From Paracoccaceae bacterium (GTDB lineage: Bacteria; Pseudomonadota; Alphaproteobacteria; Rhodobacterales; Rhodobacteraceae): 35,622 nucleotides of DNA. Each line of letters starts with the position of its first letter. Position 1 is the first letter of the stretch. The notes under the pieces were generated by a model that worked only from the letters and a program-made list of their open reading frames with translations, was not told the DNA's origin and made no database searches. Below, one piece after another: positions 8,647-16,431 of the stretch. Location of the stretch: contig PWZT01000059.1 of NCBI GenBank assembly GCA_003567315.1, positions 1-35,622 on the forward strand, in the 5' to 3' direction. Position numbers and translations under genes: made by a program.

Positions 8647-8665
8647 ACTTATACTTGACATAAGT
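8647..8665. promoter_or_regulatory. Palindromic operator candidate for the adjacent TetR regulator
   Basis: ACTTAT (8647-8652) and ATAAGT (8660-8665) are perfect inverted repeats around a 7-nt centre, giving a 19-bp site of typical TetR-operator size. It covers a TTGACA hexamer (8655-8660) facing the flavoprotein gene and the TATAAG hexamer of the leftward tetR promoter. Binding would occlude both. Confidence 0.55.
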
Positions 8666-8676
8666 GAACATTTCAG
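8648..8676 (-). promoter_or_regulatory. Candidate promoter of the tetR gene
   Basis: On the minus strand CTGAAA (plus 8671-8676) and TATAAG (plus 8648-8653) are separated by exactly 17 nt. Transcription would start near 8641, giving a leader of about 30-50 nt depending on the tetR start. The palindromic operator overlaps the -10 and the spacer, as expected for autorepression. Confidence 0.45.
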
Positions 8677-8708
8677 TTTCGCTGCACGCATCAGCGATGG
8701 AGGTATGC

Positions 8709-10745
8709 ATGTCCGGTGATCCACTGCTAGAGCCTTACCGCCTCAAGCATCTGACCCTGAAGAACCGCTTGATGATCACCAGTCACGAGCCTGCCTATCC
8801 CGAAGACGGCATGCCCAAGGAGCGCTACCGCGCCTATCATGTCGAACGCGCGCGCGCTGGTGTGGCGCTGACCATGACGGCCGGGTCGGCCTCGGTCGCG
8901 CGCGACAGCCCGCCTGTGTTCAACAACATCCTCGCCTGGAAGGATGAGGTCGTGGGCTGGATGAAACAGCTCACCGATGAATGCCACGCGCATGGCTGCG
9001 CCGTTATGATCCAGCTCACCCATCTGGGCCGCCGCACGCGCTGGGACAAGGCCGACTGGTTGCCGGTGGTCTCTGCCGGCCATGCGCGCGAGCCCGCTCA
9101 TCGCGCTTTCCCGAAAAAGGCCGAGGACTGGGACATCGCGCGCATAATCGAGGATTATGCTGACGCGGCAGAGCGGATGCAGGCCGCAGGGCTGGACGGG
9201 ATCGAGTTGCAGGCTTACGGGCATCTGATGGACCAGTTCTGGTCGCCCCTGACCAATGACCTCGATGGCCCTTATGGTGGCACGCTCGACAACCGCTTGC
9301 GCTTCACCTTCGATGTGCTGCGCGCCATCCGCAAGCGCTGTGGGGATCAGTTCGTCGTTGGCATACGCTATGTCGGGGATGAGGATTTGCCCGGCGGGCT
9401 GACTCGCGAAGACGGGCTCGAGATCTCGCGGCGGCTGAAAGACTGCGGGATGGTGGATTTCCTCAATGTCATCCGTGGCCATATCGACACGGATGCAGGG
9501 CTGACCGATGTGATCCCGGTGCAGGGCATGGCCTCGGCCCCGCATCTGGACTTCGCAGGCGAAATCCGGGCAGTCACCCGATTTCCGACCTTCCATGCGG
9601 CCAAGATACAGGATGTGGCCACAGCGCGCCATGCGATTGCCAGCGGCAAGCTCGATATGGTCGGCATGACCCGCGCGCATATGGCCGATCCGCATATCGT
9701 GGCCAAGATCACGCGCGGCGAGGAAGAGCGCATCCGCCCCTGCGTGGGGGCGAATTACTGCCTCGACCGGATCTATCAGGGCGGCATGGCGCTGTGCCTG
9801 CACAACCCCTCGACCGGGCGCGAGCTGGAGCAGCCGCATGCAATTGCAAAGGCAGCGACGCCCCGTCGCGTCGTGATTGTCGGGGCAGGTCCGGCGGGGC
9901 TGGAGGCCGCGCGTGTGGCGGCCGAGCGCGGCCATGAGGTGATCGTGCATGAAGCGGCCAATGATCCCGGCGGGCAAGTGCGGCTGACCGCCCTGACACC
10001 TCGGCGCAAGGAGATGATCCAGCTTATCCAGTGGCGGTTCGAGGAATGCACAAGGATGGGTGTCACATTTCATTTCAACTCCTTCGCCGACGATGCGACC
10101 GTGCGAGAGCATGACCCAGATGTGGTGATCATCGCGACAGGCGGTTTGCCCCATACCGAGGGGCTCGAGAGCGGCGACGGCCTCGTCGTGTCGGCCTGGG
10201 ACATCCTGTCGGGCGATGCCGCACCGGGAGAAAATGTGCTGATCTATGACGACGCGGGCGACTACCCGGCCTTGCAGGCCGCCGAGAAGATCGCCGCGAC
10301 AGGCGCCAAGGTCGAGATCATGACCCGCGATCGCAGTTTCGCGCCCGAGGTCATGGCGATGTCGCTCACGCCGTCCATGCGCGAGCTGCAAAAGCGCGAT
10401 GTAATCTTCACCGTCACATGGAAGCTCGACTCTGTCACCCGCGACGGCAACCGGCTGGTTGCGCATATCGGCAGCGATTACGGGGGTGTGCGCCAGACGC
10501 GCGAGGTCGATCAGGTGGTCGTCAATCTGGGCACGCGCCCGCTGGATGATCTCTATTTCGAGCTGCGACCCGATTCGTCAAATCTGGGCGAAGTGGATTA
10601 CGAGGCGCTGGTGGCCGGCAGGCCCCAGACAAAACGCAGCAACCCCGAAGGCCGCTATCAGCTTTTCCGCGTCGGCGACGCCGTGGCCGCGCGGAACACG
10701 CATGCGGCCATCTACGATGCCCTGCGCCTGTGTCGCGAGCTCTGA
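8709..10745 (+). CDS. OYE/trimethylamine-dehydrogenase-type FMN/FAD N-demethylase (DgcA / N-methylproline demethylase-like)
   Basis: The ATG at 8709 has GGAGG (8699-8703) 5 nt upstream, so it is preferred over the upstream GTG at 8664. The 678-residue product has an N-terminal TIM-barrel old-yellow-enzyme domain (about 1-340), a cysteine region and a C-terminal FAD/NAD(P)-type domain with GAGPAG at 392-397. This is the layout of trimethylamine dehydrogenase, 2,4-dienoyl-CoA reductase and the DgcA/StcC-type demethylases of dimethylglycine or N-methylproline. The Fe-S region has Cys345, Cys351 and Cys363 but Ala348 where a fourth ligand is expected. Together with the Rieske oxygenase downstream, a role in stepwise N-demethylation of a quaternary amine is likely; the substrate is not defined by sequence. 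Confidence 0.88.
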   Translation: MSGDPLLEPYRLKHLTLKNRLMITSHEPAYPEDGMPKERYRAYHVERARAGVALTMTAGSASVARDSPPVFNNILAWKDEVVGWMKQLTDECHAHGCAVMIQLTHLGRRTRWDKADWLPVVSAGHAREPAHRAFPKKAEDWDIARIIEDYADAAERMQAAGLDGIELQAYGHLMDQFWSPLTNDLDGPYGGTLDNRLRFTFDVLRAIRKRCGDQFVVGIRYVGDEDLPGGLTREDGLEISRRLKDCGMVDFLNVIRGHIDTDAGLTDVIPVQGMASAPHLDFAGEIRAVTRFPTFHAAKIQDVATARHAIASGKLDMVGMTRAHMADPHIVAKITRGEEERIRPCVGANYCLDRIYQGGMALCLHNPSTGRELEQPHAIAKAATPRRVVIVGAGPAGLEAARVAAERGHEVIVHEAANDPGGQVRLTALTPRRKEMIQLIQWRFEECTRMGVTFHFNSFADDATVREHDPDVVIIATGGLPHTEGLESGDGLVVSAWDILSGDAAPGENVLIYDDAGDYPALQAAEKIAATGAKVEIMTRDRSFAPEVMAMSLTPSMRELQKRDVIFTVTWKLDSVTRDGNRLVAHIGSDYGGVRQTREVDQVVVNLGTRPLDDLYFELRPDSSNLGEVDYEALVAGRPQTKRSNPEGRYQLFRVGDAVAARNTHAAIYDALRLCREL

Positions 10746-11008
10746 TGCGTACTGCGCCCGCATGTCTGTAATTCTGCCCAGGCGCATGGTCGACCAGATG
10801 GGTTGCCAAGCAGCGAATACCGGGAGCTATCACGGACTGTGAGCCCTTCACGCGATTGCGCTCACCCCCGGATCGGCATGGCGCGAGTGGACCGAATTGC
10901 GCCGCTTCCGTGCGCGATTTTGGTTTGCGCTGACGTCAAGACGGCAATTGTCGAGTCTGCCCAGTTCTTCGACGGAACTCCCCGACCCTTTATCGAAAAG
11001 GCCATCCG

Positions 11009-12244
11009 ATGATCAGCAATTCCGACCTTCTCTATCTGCTGATGTCACGTAAGCCGTGGCACTCGCTGCCGCAGCCCTTCTACAACGATCCTGATGTCTA
11101 TGAGGCCGATCTGCGCAATATCTGGCAACGCGAATGGATTTTCGCAGCCGCCTCGGCCGAACTGCCCAAACCGGGCAGCTATATCACGGTCGAGCTGGGT
11201 AAGGCGTCGGTGATCGTTGTGCGCGGCGCGGACCGGGTGATCCGCGCCTTCCACAATTCCTGCCGCCATCGTGGCAGCCGGATTTGCGCGGATCACAAGG
11301 GCACGGCGCCGAAGCTCGTCTGCCCTTATCATCAATGGACATACGATCTCGACGGCAAGCTGCTTTGGGCGCGCGAGATGGGCCATGATTTCGACCCGTC
11401 CGCCCATGGTCTCGGGCTCGTGCAGTGCCGAGAGATCGCGGGCATGGTCTATATCTGCCTTGCCGATCAGGCCCCCGACACGACCGCGCTCGAGGCGCAG
11501 GCTGCGCGCTACGCGGGGCCGCATGATCTGGCCAATCTCAAGGTCGCGTATCAATCCAGCATCATCGAGCAAGCCAACTGGAAACTTGTGCTCGAGAACA
11601 ATCGCGAATGCTATCACTGCTCGGGCGCGCATCCGTCGCTCTGCGTGACCTTTCCCGATGATCCAAACCTCGTGGGCGCGGATGACAGCTCGACCAGCAA
11701 TGCAGGCCGCGCACATGTGGAGCGATGCGAGGCGGCTGGGCTGCCAGCGCGTTATGTCATCGATCCGGCAGAGCGCTGGCGCTTCGTGCGCATCCCGTTT
11801 CTGGGCAAGGCTGTCAGCTATACGCTGGACGGCAAGGCCGCAGTGGCAAGGCGTATCGGTCAGATACCCTTCGATGATGCAGGATCATGCTTGTATTTTC
11901 ACTACCCCAACACCTGGAACCACTTCCTGTCCGATCATGCGCTGACCTTCCGGGTGCTGCCAGTCGGACCACAGCAGACGCAGGTGACGACGACTTGGCT
12001 TGTCCATTCAGAGGCCGAAGAGGGCCGCGATTATGACCTCGATCGGCTGACCGAAGTATGGCTGCATACCAATGACGAGGATCGCCGGATCGTCGAGGAA
12101 AACCAGCGTGGCATAAACTCGCCCGGGTACAAACCCGGCCCCTACAGCAAGTTGCAGGAAGGTGGCGTCAATCAGTTTGTGGACTGGTATTGCCGCACAC
12201 TGCATGGCGCATTGATGGGGCCAAGCCGGATCGCTGCGGAGTAG
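11009..12244 (+). CDS. Rieske-type oxygenase, GbcA/Stc2-like (quaternary amine monooxygenase alpha subunit)
   Basis: The 411-residue protein carries a Rieske [2Fe-2S] site: Cys85-x-His87 in CRHRG and Cys105-x2-His108 in CPYHQW. The mononuclear iron site includes His203 and His208 in NNRECYHCSGAH, and a carboxylate probably in NDEDRRIVEENQ near 355-366. The NRECYHC segment and the NSPGYKPGPYS tail are typical of the betaine/stachydrine oxygenases (GbcA, Stc2), which hydroxylate an N-methyl group so that it leaves as formaldehyde. AAAAGG lies about 7 nt before the ATG; an in-frame ATG at 11042 is an alternative. The reductase gene follows 5 nt later. The substrate could be glycine betaine, proline betaine or a related N-methylated compound. 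Confidence 0.9.
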   Translation: MISNSDLLYLLMSRKPWHSLPQPFYNDPDVYEADLRNIWQREWIFAAASAELPKPGSYITVELGKASVIVVRGADRVIRAFHNSCRHRGSRICADHKGTAPKLVCPYHQWTYDLDGKLLWAREMGHDFDPSAHGLGLVQCREIAGMVYICLADQAPDTTALEAQAARYAGPHDLANLKVAYQSSIIEQANWKLVLENNRECYHCSGAHPSLCVTFPDDPNLVGADDSSTSNAGRAHVERCEAAGLPARYVIDPAERWRFVRIPFLGKAVSYTLDGKAAVARRIGQIPFDDAGSCLYFHYPNTWNHFLSDHALTFRVLPVGPQQTQVTTTWLVHSEAEEGRDYDLDRLTEVWLHTNDEDRRIVEENQRGINSPGYKPGPYSKLQEGGVNQFVDWYCRTLHGALMGPSRIAAE

Positions 12245-12249
12245 TCAAC

Positions 12250-13323
12250 ATGATCCCGATGCCCACAAAGGACAGCCCAGTCTGGCGCGACGATGAAGAA
12301 CTGGAATGCGTGGCGGTCCTGCCAGAGGCGCCAGGCGTCAAGACTTTCGCCTTCCGCCCGCCCTCGGGGGCAATGTTCGTTTTCCGTGCCGGACAATTTC
12401 TGACCCTTGATCTGCCAGTGCCGGGCGGAAATGTTCAGCGCAGTTACACAATCTCCTCCTCACCGGTGACCTCGGCATATGTGACGATCACCAACAAGGT
12501 GCAGCCCGGCTCGGTCGGAACGCGGTGGATGCATGAACATCTAGAGGTCGGCATGCGGCTGCGTGCCTATGGCCCGGCTGGGCTCTTCCACCTGCCGCCA
12601 CGCCCTGAAGGCAAGTATCTGTTCATCTCGGCCGGGTCTGGTGTGACGCCGATGATGTCCATGGCCAGCACGCTGTTCGAGCGCGGTGAGGACCCCGATA
12701 TCTGCTTCATTCAATGCGCGCATCGTCCCACTGCGCTGATCTTCCGGCGCAGACTGGAATATATGGCGTCGCGCATTTCCGGACTCGCACTGCATTTCGT
12801 GGTCAGCGAGCCAGAACCCTATGAGGTCTGGACAGGGTATCGCGGTCGGTTCAATCAGTTGATGCTCGGATTGATGTGCAGCGACTATCTGGAGCGCGAT
12901 GTCTATTGCTGCGGGCCGGAAGAGTTCATGACCACCGTGCGCGAAATCCTGATTTCGCTAGGGTATGACATGGCGCGCTATCATCAGGAATCCTTCCATG
13001 CGCCAGCTGAATCGGTGGCCGAGATCAAGGAGTTCGACGATCCCGTTCCCGATGAGGCCGCAACTGCCGAAATCATCTTCACCCGCTCTGGAATACGGGT
13101 CTCTTGTACCGAAGGCGACACGATATTGCAGATTGCACGCGCTAACGGCCTGCCAGTGGCATCAGGATGCAATTTTGGCCTGTGCGGCACCTGCAAGACG
13201 CGCAAGGTCTCCGGTGATGTGCATATGGTGCATAATGGCGGTATCACAGCTGATGATATCGAGGGCGGCTATATCCTTGCCTGTTGCTCGAGACCCGTTG
13301 GCACAGTCGAGGTGGATGCTTGA
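12250..13323 (+). CDS. Oxygenase reductase with C-terminal [2Fe-2S] ferredoxin (GbcB-like)
   Basis: The 357-residue electron carrier protein feeds the Rieske oxygenase. It has an FAD-binding beta-barrel with RSYTISS at 64-70 and an NAD(P)-binding domain with GSGVTP at 129-134 and CGPEEFM at 221-227. The C-terminal plant-type ferredoxin has Cys307-x4-Cys312-x2-Cys315 and the fourth ligand at Cys345 or Cys346. This order (FAD-NAD-ferredoxin) is that of GbcB/Stc-type reductases, often annotated as hybrid-cluster oxidoreductases. GGAG at 12238-12241 precedes the ATG at 12250 by 8 nt and overlaps the oxygenase stop region, so the two genes are surely one operon. Electrons would flow from NAD(P)H through FAD and [2Fe-2S] to the oxygenase. 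Confidence 0.93.
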   Translation: MIPMPTKDSPVWRDDEELECVAVLPEAPGVKTFAFRPPSGAMFVFRAGQFLTLDLPVPGGNVQRSYTISSSPVTSAYVTITNKVQPGSVGTRWMHEHLEVGMRLRAYGPAGLFHLPPRPEGKYLFISAGSGVTPMMSMASTLFERGEDPDICFIQCAHRPTALIFRRRLEYMASRISGLALHFVVSEPEPYEVWTGYRGRFNQLMLGLMCSDYLERDVYCCGPEEFMTTVREILISLGYDMARYHQESFHAPAESVAEIKEFDDPVPDEAATAEIIFTRSGIRVSCTEGDTILQIARANGLPVASGCNFGLCGTCKTRKVSGDVHMVHNGGITADDIEGGYILACCSRPVGTVEVDA

Positions 13324-13461
13324 AGGTTTGAGCCCTTGCAAGGAAGTGCAGCCTTGAAACTGCAGGGGTCGTTTCGGCCCGATATCAGCACTTTGTGAGA
13401 TCTCCGGAAACCCACCCGCAGGGCTGGGCAGAGTACGCGTGTCTGAAGGTCGGAGAAGAAG

Positions 13462-13538
13462 TGGCGCGCCCGGGAAGATTCGAACTCCCGACCCCCAGAT
13501 TCGTAGTCTGGTGCTCTATCCAGCTGAGCTACGGGCGC
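13462..13538 (-). tRNA. tRNA-Arg (anticodon ACG)
   Basis: The minus strand folds as a complete tRNA. The acceptor GCGCCCG pairs with CGGGCGC, followed by discriminator G and encoded CCA at 13464-13462. The anticodon stem CCAGA/TCTGG closes a loop with anticodon ACG. The T arm GGGAG-TTCGAAT-CTTCC is also present. A34 is expected to be edited to inosine, allowing decoding of CGU, CGC and CGA. No attachment-site repeat or integrase is seen nearby. Confidence 0.97.
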
Positions 13539-13543
13539 GTTGC

Positions 13544-13559
13544 GGGCGGAATACCGCCC
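13544..13559. terminator. Short hairpin between histidine kinase gene and tRNA-Arg
   Basis: GGGCGG (13544-13549) and CCGCCC (13554-13559) form a perfect 6-bp stem with an AATA loop. It lies downstream of the histidine kinase gene and 5 nt before the tRNA on the minus strand. No U-run follows, so it may be a processing structure or a weak terminator. Confidence 0.3.
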
Positions 13560-13615
13560 CGTTCATGGCTTTGCAAGGGGGGTTCGATGCACAAAACCGG
13601 CGCGGCGTGAAAAAA

Positions 13616-15013
13616 TCAGATCTCCGAGGGCAGCCAGATGCGAAACTCCGTGCCCTCGGCGTCACTGCGGATCAACTCCAGGCGCCCGCCATGCCCGCGC
13701 ATCAACTCTGCGGCGATGGCCAGCCCAAGACCGATGCCGCCCTTGCGCGCGCCACCCTGAAAAGCCTCGAACAGATGCTCGCGTGCCTTGGGCGGAAGAC
13801 CCGGGCCAGTGTCGCCGATGCGGATCGCGACGCCCTGCTTGCCCTCGCTGACCGCCCTCTTGGCGAGGATTTCGATCACGCCGGGTTTGCCTGTCGCCTC
13901 GATCGCCTGACGGGCATTGCGCACCAGATTATGCAGCACCCGGAAGAGCTGCTCGCCATCCGCACGCACCTTCAGATCCGCAGGCAGGTCGGTCAGGAAA
14001 GTAATCTCGGCCTTCTCCGACACGGCGAGTTTTTCGCTTTCGATCACATCCTCGATCAGCGTCATCAGCCTGTGTTGCCCAAGCTTTGGCGGTGGCTCCT
14101 CCGCCTTGCCGAAGGCGAGCGTCGATTCGCACAGATTGATCGCCCGCGAGAGGGAATTGACCAGCTTGGGCGCGGCGCGTTTTACACTGGGATCCTTGCT
14201 CATCTCCATCCGGTCTGCAAGCATCGAAGCCGTGGTCAGCATGTTGCGCAGATCATGGCTGATCCGCGCGACTGATCCGCCAAGCTGCGCGAGCCGGTCC
14301 TTCTGGCGCAAGAGTCCGGTCAGATCGTTCTGCATCTGGTGCAGCGCCTCTTCGGCCTCGCGGATCTCGCGGATGCGCGATTGCGGCGTGATGATGCGGC
14401 TGACCTCTTCCGGGGATTGCGCGTAATCCGACATCGAGCGGATCACCCTCTGCATCGGCGAGACCACGAAAGCCCGGATCGAGAGATAGAGCAACAAAGC
14501 CGTGAAGCCGAAGATTACAAGCGATAACAGCAGGATGCGCCGCCCGTAGTCCCAAAGTTCTGCCAGCAGGATCTCGGTATCGAGCGTGATCTCGATCAAT
14601 AGCCCGCCCTGTCGCACCGGATCGCCAATCACACGGATGATGCGCGGCTCGTTGCGCAGCATCTCCGAGAGGGCGTCGCGCATAAGCTCCAATGATGTCA
14701 CCCCGCGCAGATCATAGGTTGCATCGATCTGACCGGGAAGTGGCGAGGAAAGGATCAGTTCACGCACGGCATCGCGGCGCAGCACGACGTTATAGACGCC
14801 CGCGTTTTCCAGCAACTCGCCTGCCAGTTCGCCCGCGATGGAGCCATCGGAAGCCAGGAGCGCCAACGACGCGATCTGCGCGCGCTCCAGCCGCGCGAGC
14901 AGGTATTCCTCGCGAAACCGCGCCACCGAGGGCACGAAAATCAGCACCTCGGCCAGCATCACGAAGATGACGACGAGCCATAAGAATCGCGCTGACAGAC
15001 TGTTCGAGATCAT
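13616..15013 (-). CDS. Membrane sensor histidine kinase
   Basis: The 465-residue protein has a first membrane helix at about 9-29, an extracytoplasmic sensor of roughly 130 residues and a second helix at about 160-180. A HAMP-like linker follows (about 180-235). The dimerisation helix carries His253 in ISHDLRN, and the ATPase domain has an N box (NLVRNARQA, Asn366), G1 (GDTGPGLP at 400-407) and G2 (GIGLGLA at 426-432). It should autophosphorylate on His253 in response to a periplasmic signal. No response regulator is next to it, so it is an orphan kinase. It starts 23 nt after the flavoprotein gene on the same strand and may be co-transcribed with it. Confidence 0.93.
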   Translation of the reverse strand: MISNSLSARFLWLVVIFVMLAEVLIFVPSVARFREEYLLARLERAQIASLALLASDGSIAGELAGELLENAGVYNVVLRRDAVRELILSSPLPGQIDATYDLRGVTSLELMRDALSEMLRNEPRIIRVIGDPVRQGGLLIEITLDTEILLAELWDYGRRILLLSLVIFGFTALLLYLSIRAFVVSPMQRVIRSMSDYAQSPEEVSRIITPQSRIREIREAEEALHQMQNDLTGLLRQKDRLAQLGGSVARISHDLRNMLTTASMLADRMEMSKDPSVKRAAPKLVNSLSRAINLCESTLAFGKAEEPPPKLGQHRLMTLIEDVIESEKLAVSEKAEITFLTDLPADLKVRADGEQLFRVLHNLVRNARQAIEATGKPGVIEILAKRAVSEGKQGVAIRIGDTGPGLPPKAREHLFEAFQGGARKGGIGLGLAIAAELMRGHGGRLELIRSDAEGTEFRIWLPSEI

Positions 15014-15036
15014 GCCCTAAACCCAAGAAAGGCGGG

Positions 15037-16431
15037 TCAGGGCATCCATTTCTGAACCAGCCTGACCACGCGCTTCACAGTCAGGTTATCAAAGAGTTTG
15101 GGGGAGAAATAGGCCCCCGCCGCGCGTTTGCCGATTTCCGCCAATGTCGGGTAGGGGATGACCGCGCCCGCAATCGCGCTCAGTTTCAGACGGTTGGCCA
15201 TGGCCAGCGCGTAGGGCGCGATCACCTCGCCCGCCTGCGCGCCCACAATCGTCACGCCCACGGGCCGCCCCTTCACGACCATCAGCTTACAGAACCCATC
15301 CTCCCGGCCCTCGGCCAGCGCGCGGTCGATCTGGTCATAGCCCACGCGCAAGACGCTGAGTTGCCCGCCATATTGGCGCTTCGCGGCAGCCTCGGTCAGC
15401 CCGATCTGGGCCAGTTCGGGATCCGTATAGGTCACATGCGGGATATGATCATGACGCGCTTTCGCAGGCAGCCCGAAGAGCATCGAGCGGATGATCACGC
15501 CTGCATGATAGCCGGCAAGATGCGTGAACTGCCCCTGCCCGGCCACATCGCCGATGGCATGGACGCGACGATTGCTGCTGCGCAGCCGCGCATCGACCTT
15601 GATGCCGCTCGCATCATGGCGGATGCCTGCGGATTTCAGATCCAGCCGTTCGAGGTTGGGCGTGCGCCCCACAGCCACCAAAAGATGCGTGCCCGCGAAG
15701 ATCGTGCCGCCCTTGACCTGCACTTCGATGGCCCCCGCGCGACCACTCACACGCTCGATCTGCGCGTTCTCGACAATCTCCACCCCTTCGGAGCGCAAGG
15801 TCTCCAGCACGACCGCAGCCGCCTCGGGGTCATCGCGGCTGAGCGCCTTCGCCGCATCGATCACGGTTACCCGTGCGCCAAGCCTGCGATGCGCCTGCGC
15901 CATTTCCATTCCGATGGGGCCCGCGCCGATGATCAGCAGATGCCCGGGGCAATCGGTCTGCGCAAACAGCGTCTCATTGGTCATGTAGGGGACATCTTCC
16001 AGCCCTTCGATGGGCGGGACCAACGCACGCGAGCCAGTCGCGATCACGAAACGCCGCGCGGTAATGGTCGTGCCATGCACCTCGACCCGGTCCGCCCCGG
16101 TGAACCGTGCCCAGCCCTTGATGACCTGCACACCCAAGCCCTCGAATCGCTCGACCGAATCATGCGGCTCGATCTTCTTGATGGTGGCGTTCACATGGGC
16201 AATGGCCGCTGTGAAATCCTCCGGCGCGGGCGCCTGCCCTCGCGCCTTGACTGCCTTGGCCTGTGCAAGCAACGCCTTGGATGGCACGCAGCCGTAATTC
16301 AGGCAATCGCCCCCCATCTTGTGGCCTTCGATCAGTACCACGCGCGCGCCCATCTGCACGGCACCCGCCGCCACCGACAAGCCGCCCGAGCCTGCCCCGA
16401 TCACGCAGATATCGGTCTTGATGCTGCTCAT
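15037..16431 (-). CDS. MerA/lipoamide-dehydrogenase-like FAD disulfide oxidoreductase
   Basis: The 464-residue flavoprotein has an FAD motif GAGSGG at 12-17, a redox-active disulfide Cys43-x4-Cys48 in GGDCLNYGCVPSK, a second dinucleotide motif GAGPIG at 169-174 and the FAD-ribityl motif IGDVAG near 293-298. The C-terminal interface, where lipoamide dehydrogenase has the catalytic His-Pro-Thr-x2-Glu, reads Tyr427-Pro-Thr-Leu-Ala-Glu432. The missing His argues against true E3 activity and for the MerA-like subgroup, but the N-terminal metal-binding domain and C-terminal Cys pair of MerA are absent. Its ATG overlaps the TVP38 stop (ATGA). This pairing with a TVP38 membrane protein is recurrent in bacteria, but its function is unknown. 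Confidence 0.88.
   Translation of the reverse strand: MSSIKTDICVIGAGSGGLSVAAGAVQMGARVVLIEGHKMGGDCLNYGCVPSKALLAQAKAVKARGQAPAPEDFTAAIAHVNATIKKIEPHDSVERFEGLGVQVIKGWARFTGADRVEVHGTTITARRFVIATGSRALVPPIEGLEDVPYMTNETLFAQTDCPGHLLIIGAGPIGMEMAQAHRRLGARVTVIDAAKALSRDDPEAAAVVLETLRSEGVEIVENAQIERVSGRAGAIEVQVKGGTIFAGTHLLVAVGRTPNLERLDLKSAGIRHDASGIKVDARLRSSNRRVHAIGDVAGQGQFTHLAGYHAGVIIRSMLFGLPAKARHDHIPHVTYTDPELAQIGLTEAAAKRQYGGQLSVLRVGYDQIDRALAEGREDGFCKLMVVKGRPVGVTIVGAQAGEVIAPYALAMANRLKLSAIAGAVIPYPTLAEIGKRAAGAYFSPKLFDNLTVKRVVRLVQKWMP

Noticed and set aside
8727..10466. 579-codon minus-strand open frame opposite the flavoprotein gene
   Set aside because: Antisense to a strongly conserved enzyme; no motif of its own.
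10803..11012. 69-codon open frame in the gap before the oxygenase gene, whose stop overlaps the oxygenase ATG
   Set aside because: The start would be TTG, there is no ribosome-binding site, and the product has no recognisable features. The stop overlap is probably chance.
13324..13461. Possible attachment site or mobile element next to tRNA-Arg
   Set aside because: No duplicated tRNA 3' end, integrase or change in composition is seen; the short palindrome CCTTGCAAGG at 13334-13343 lacks a U-run and is not a clear terminator.
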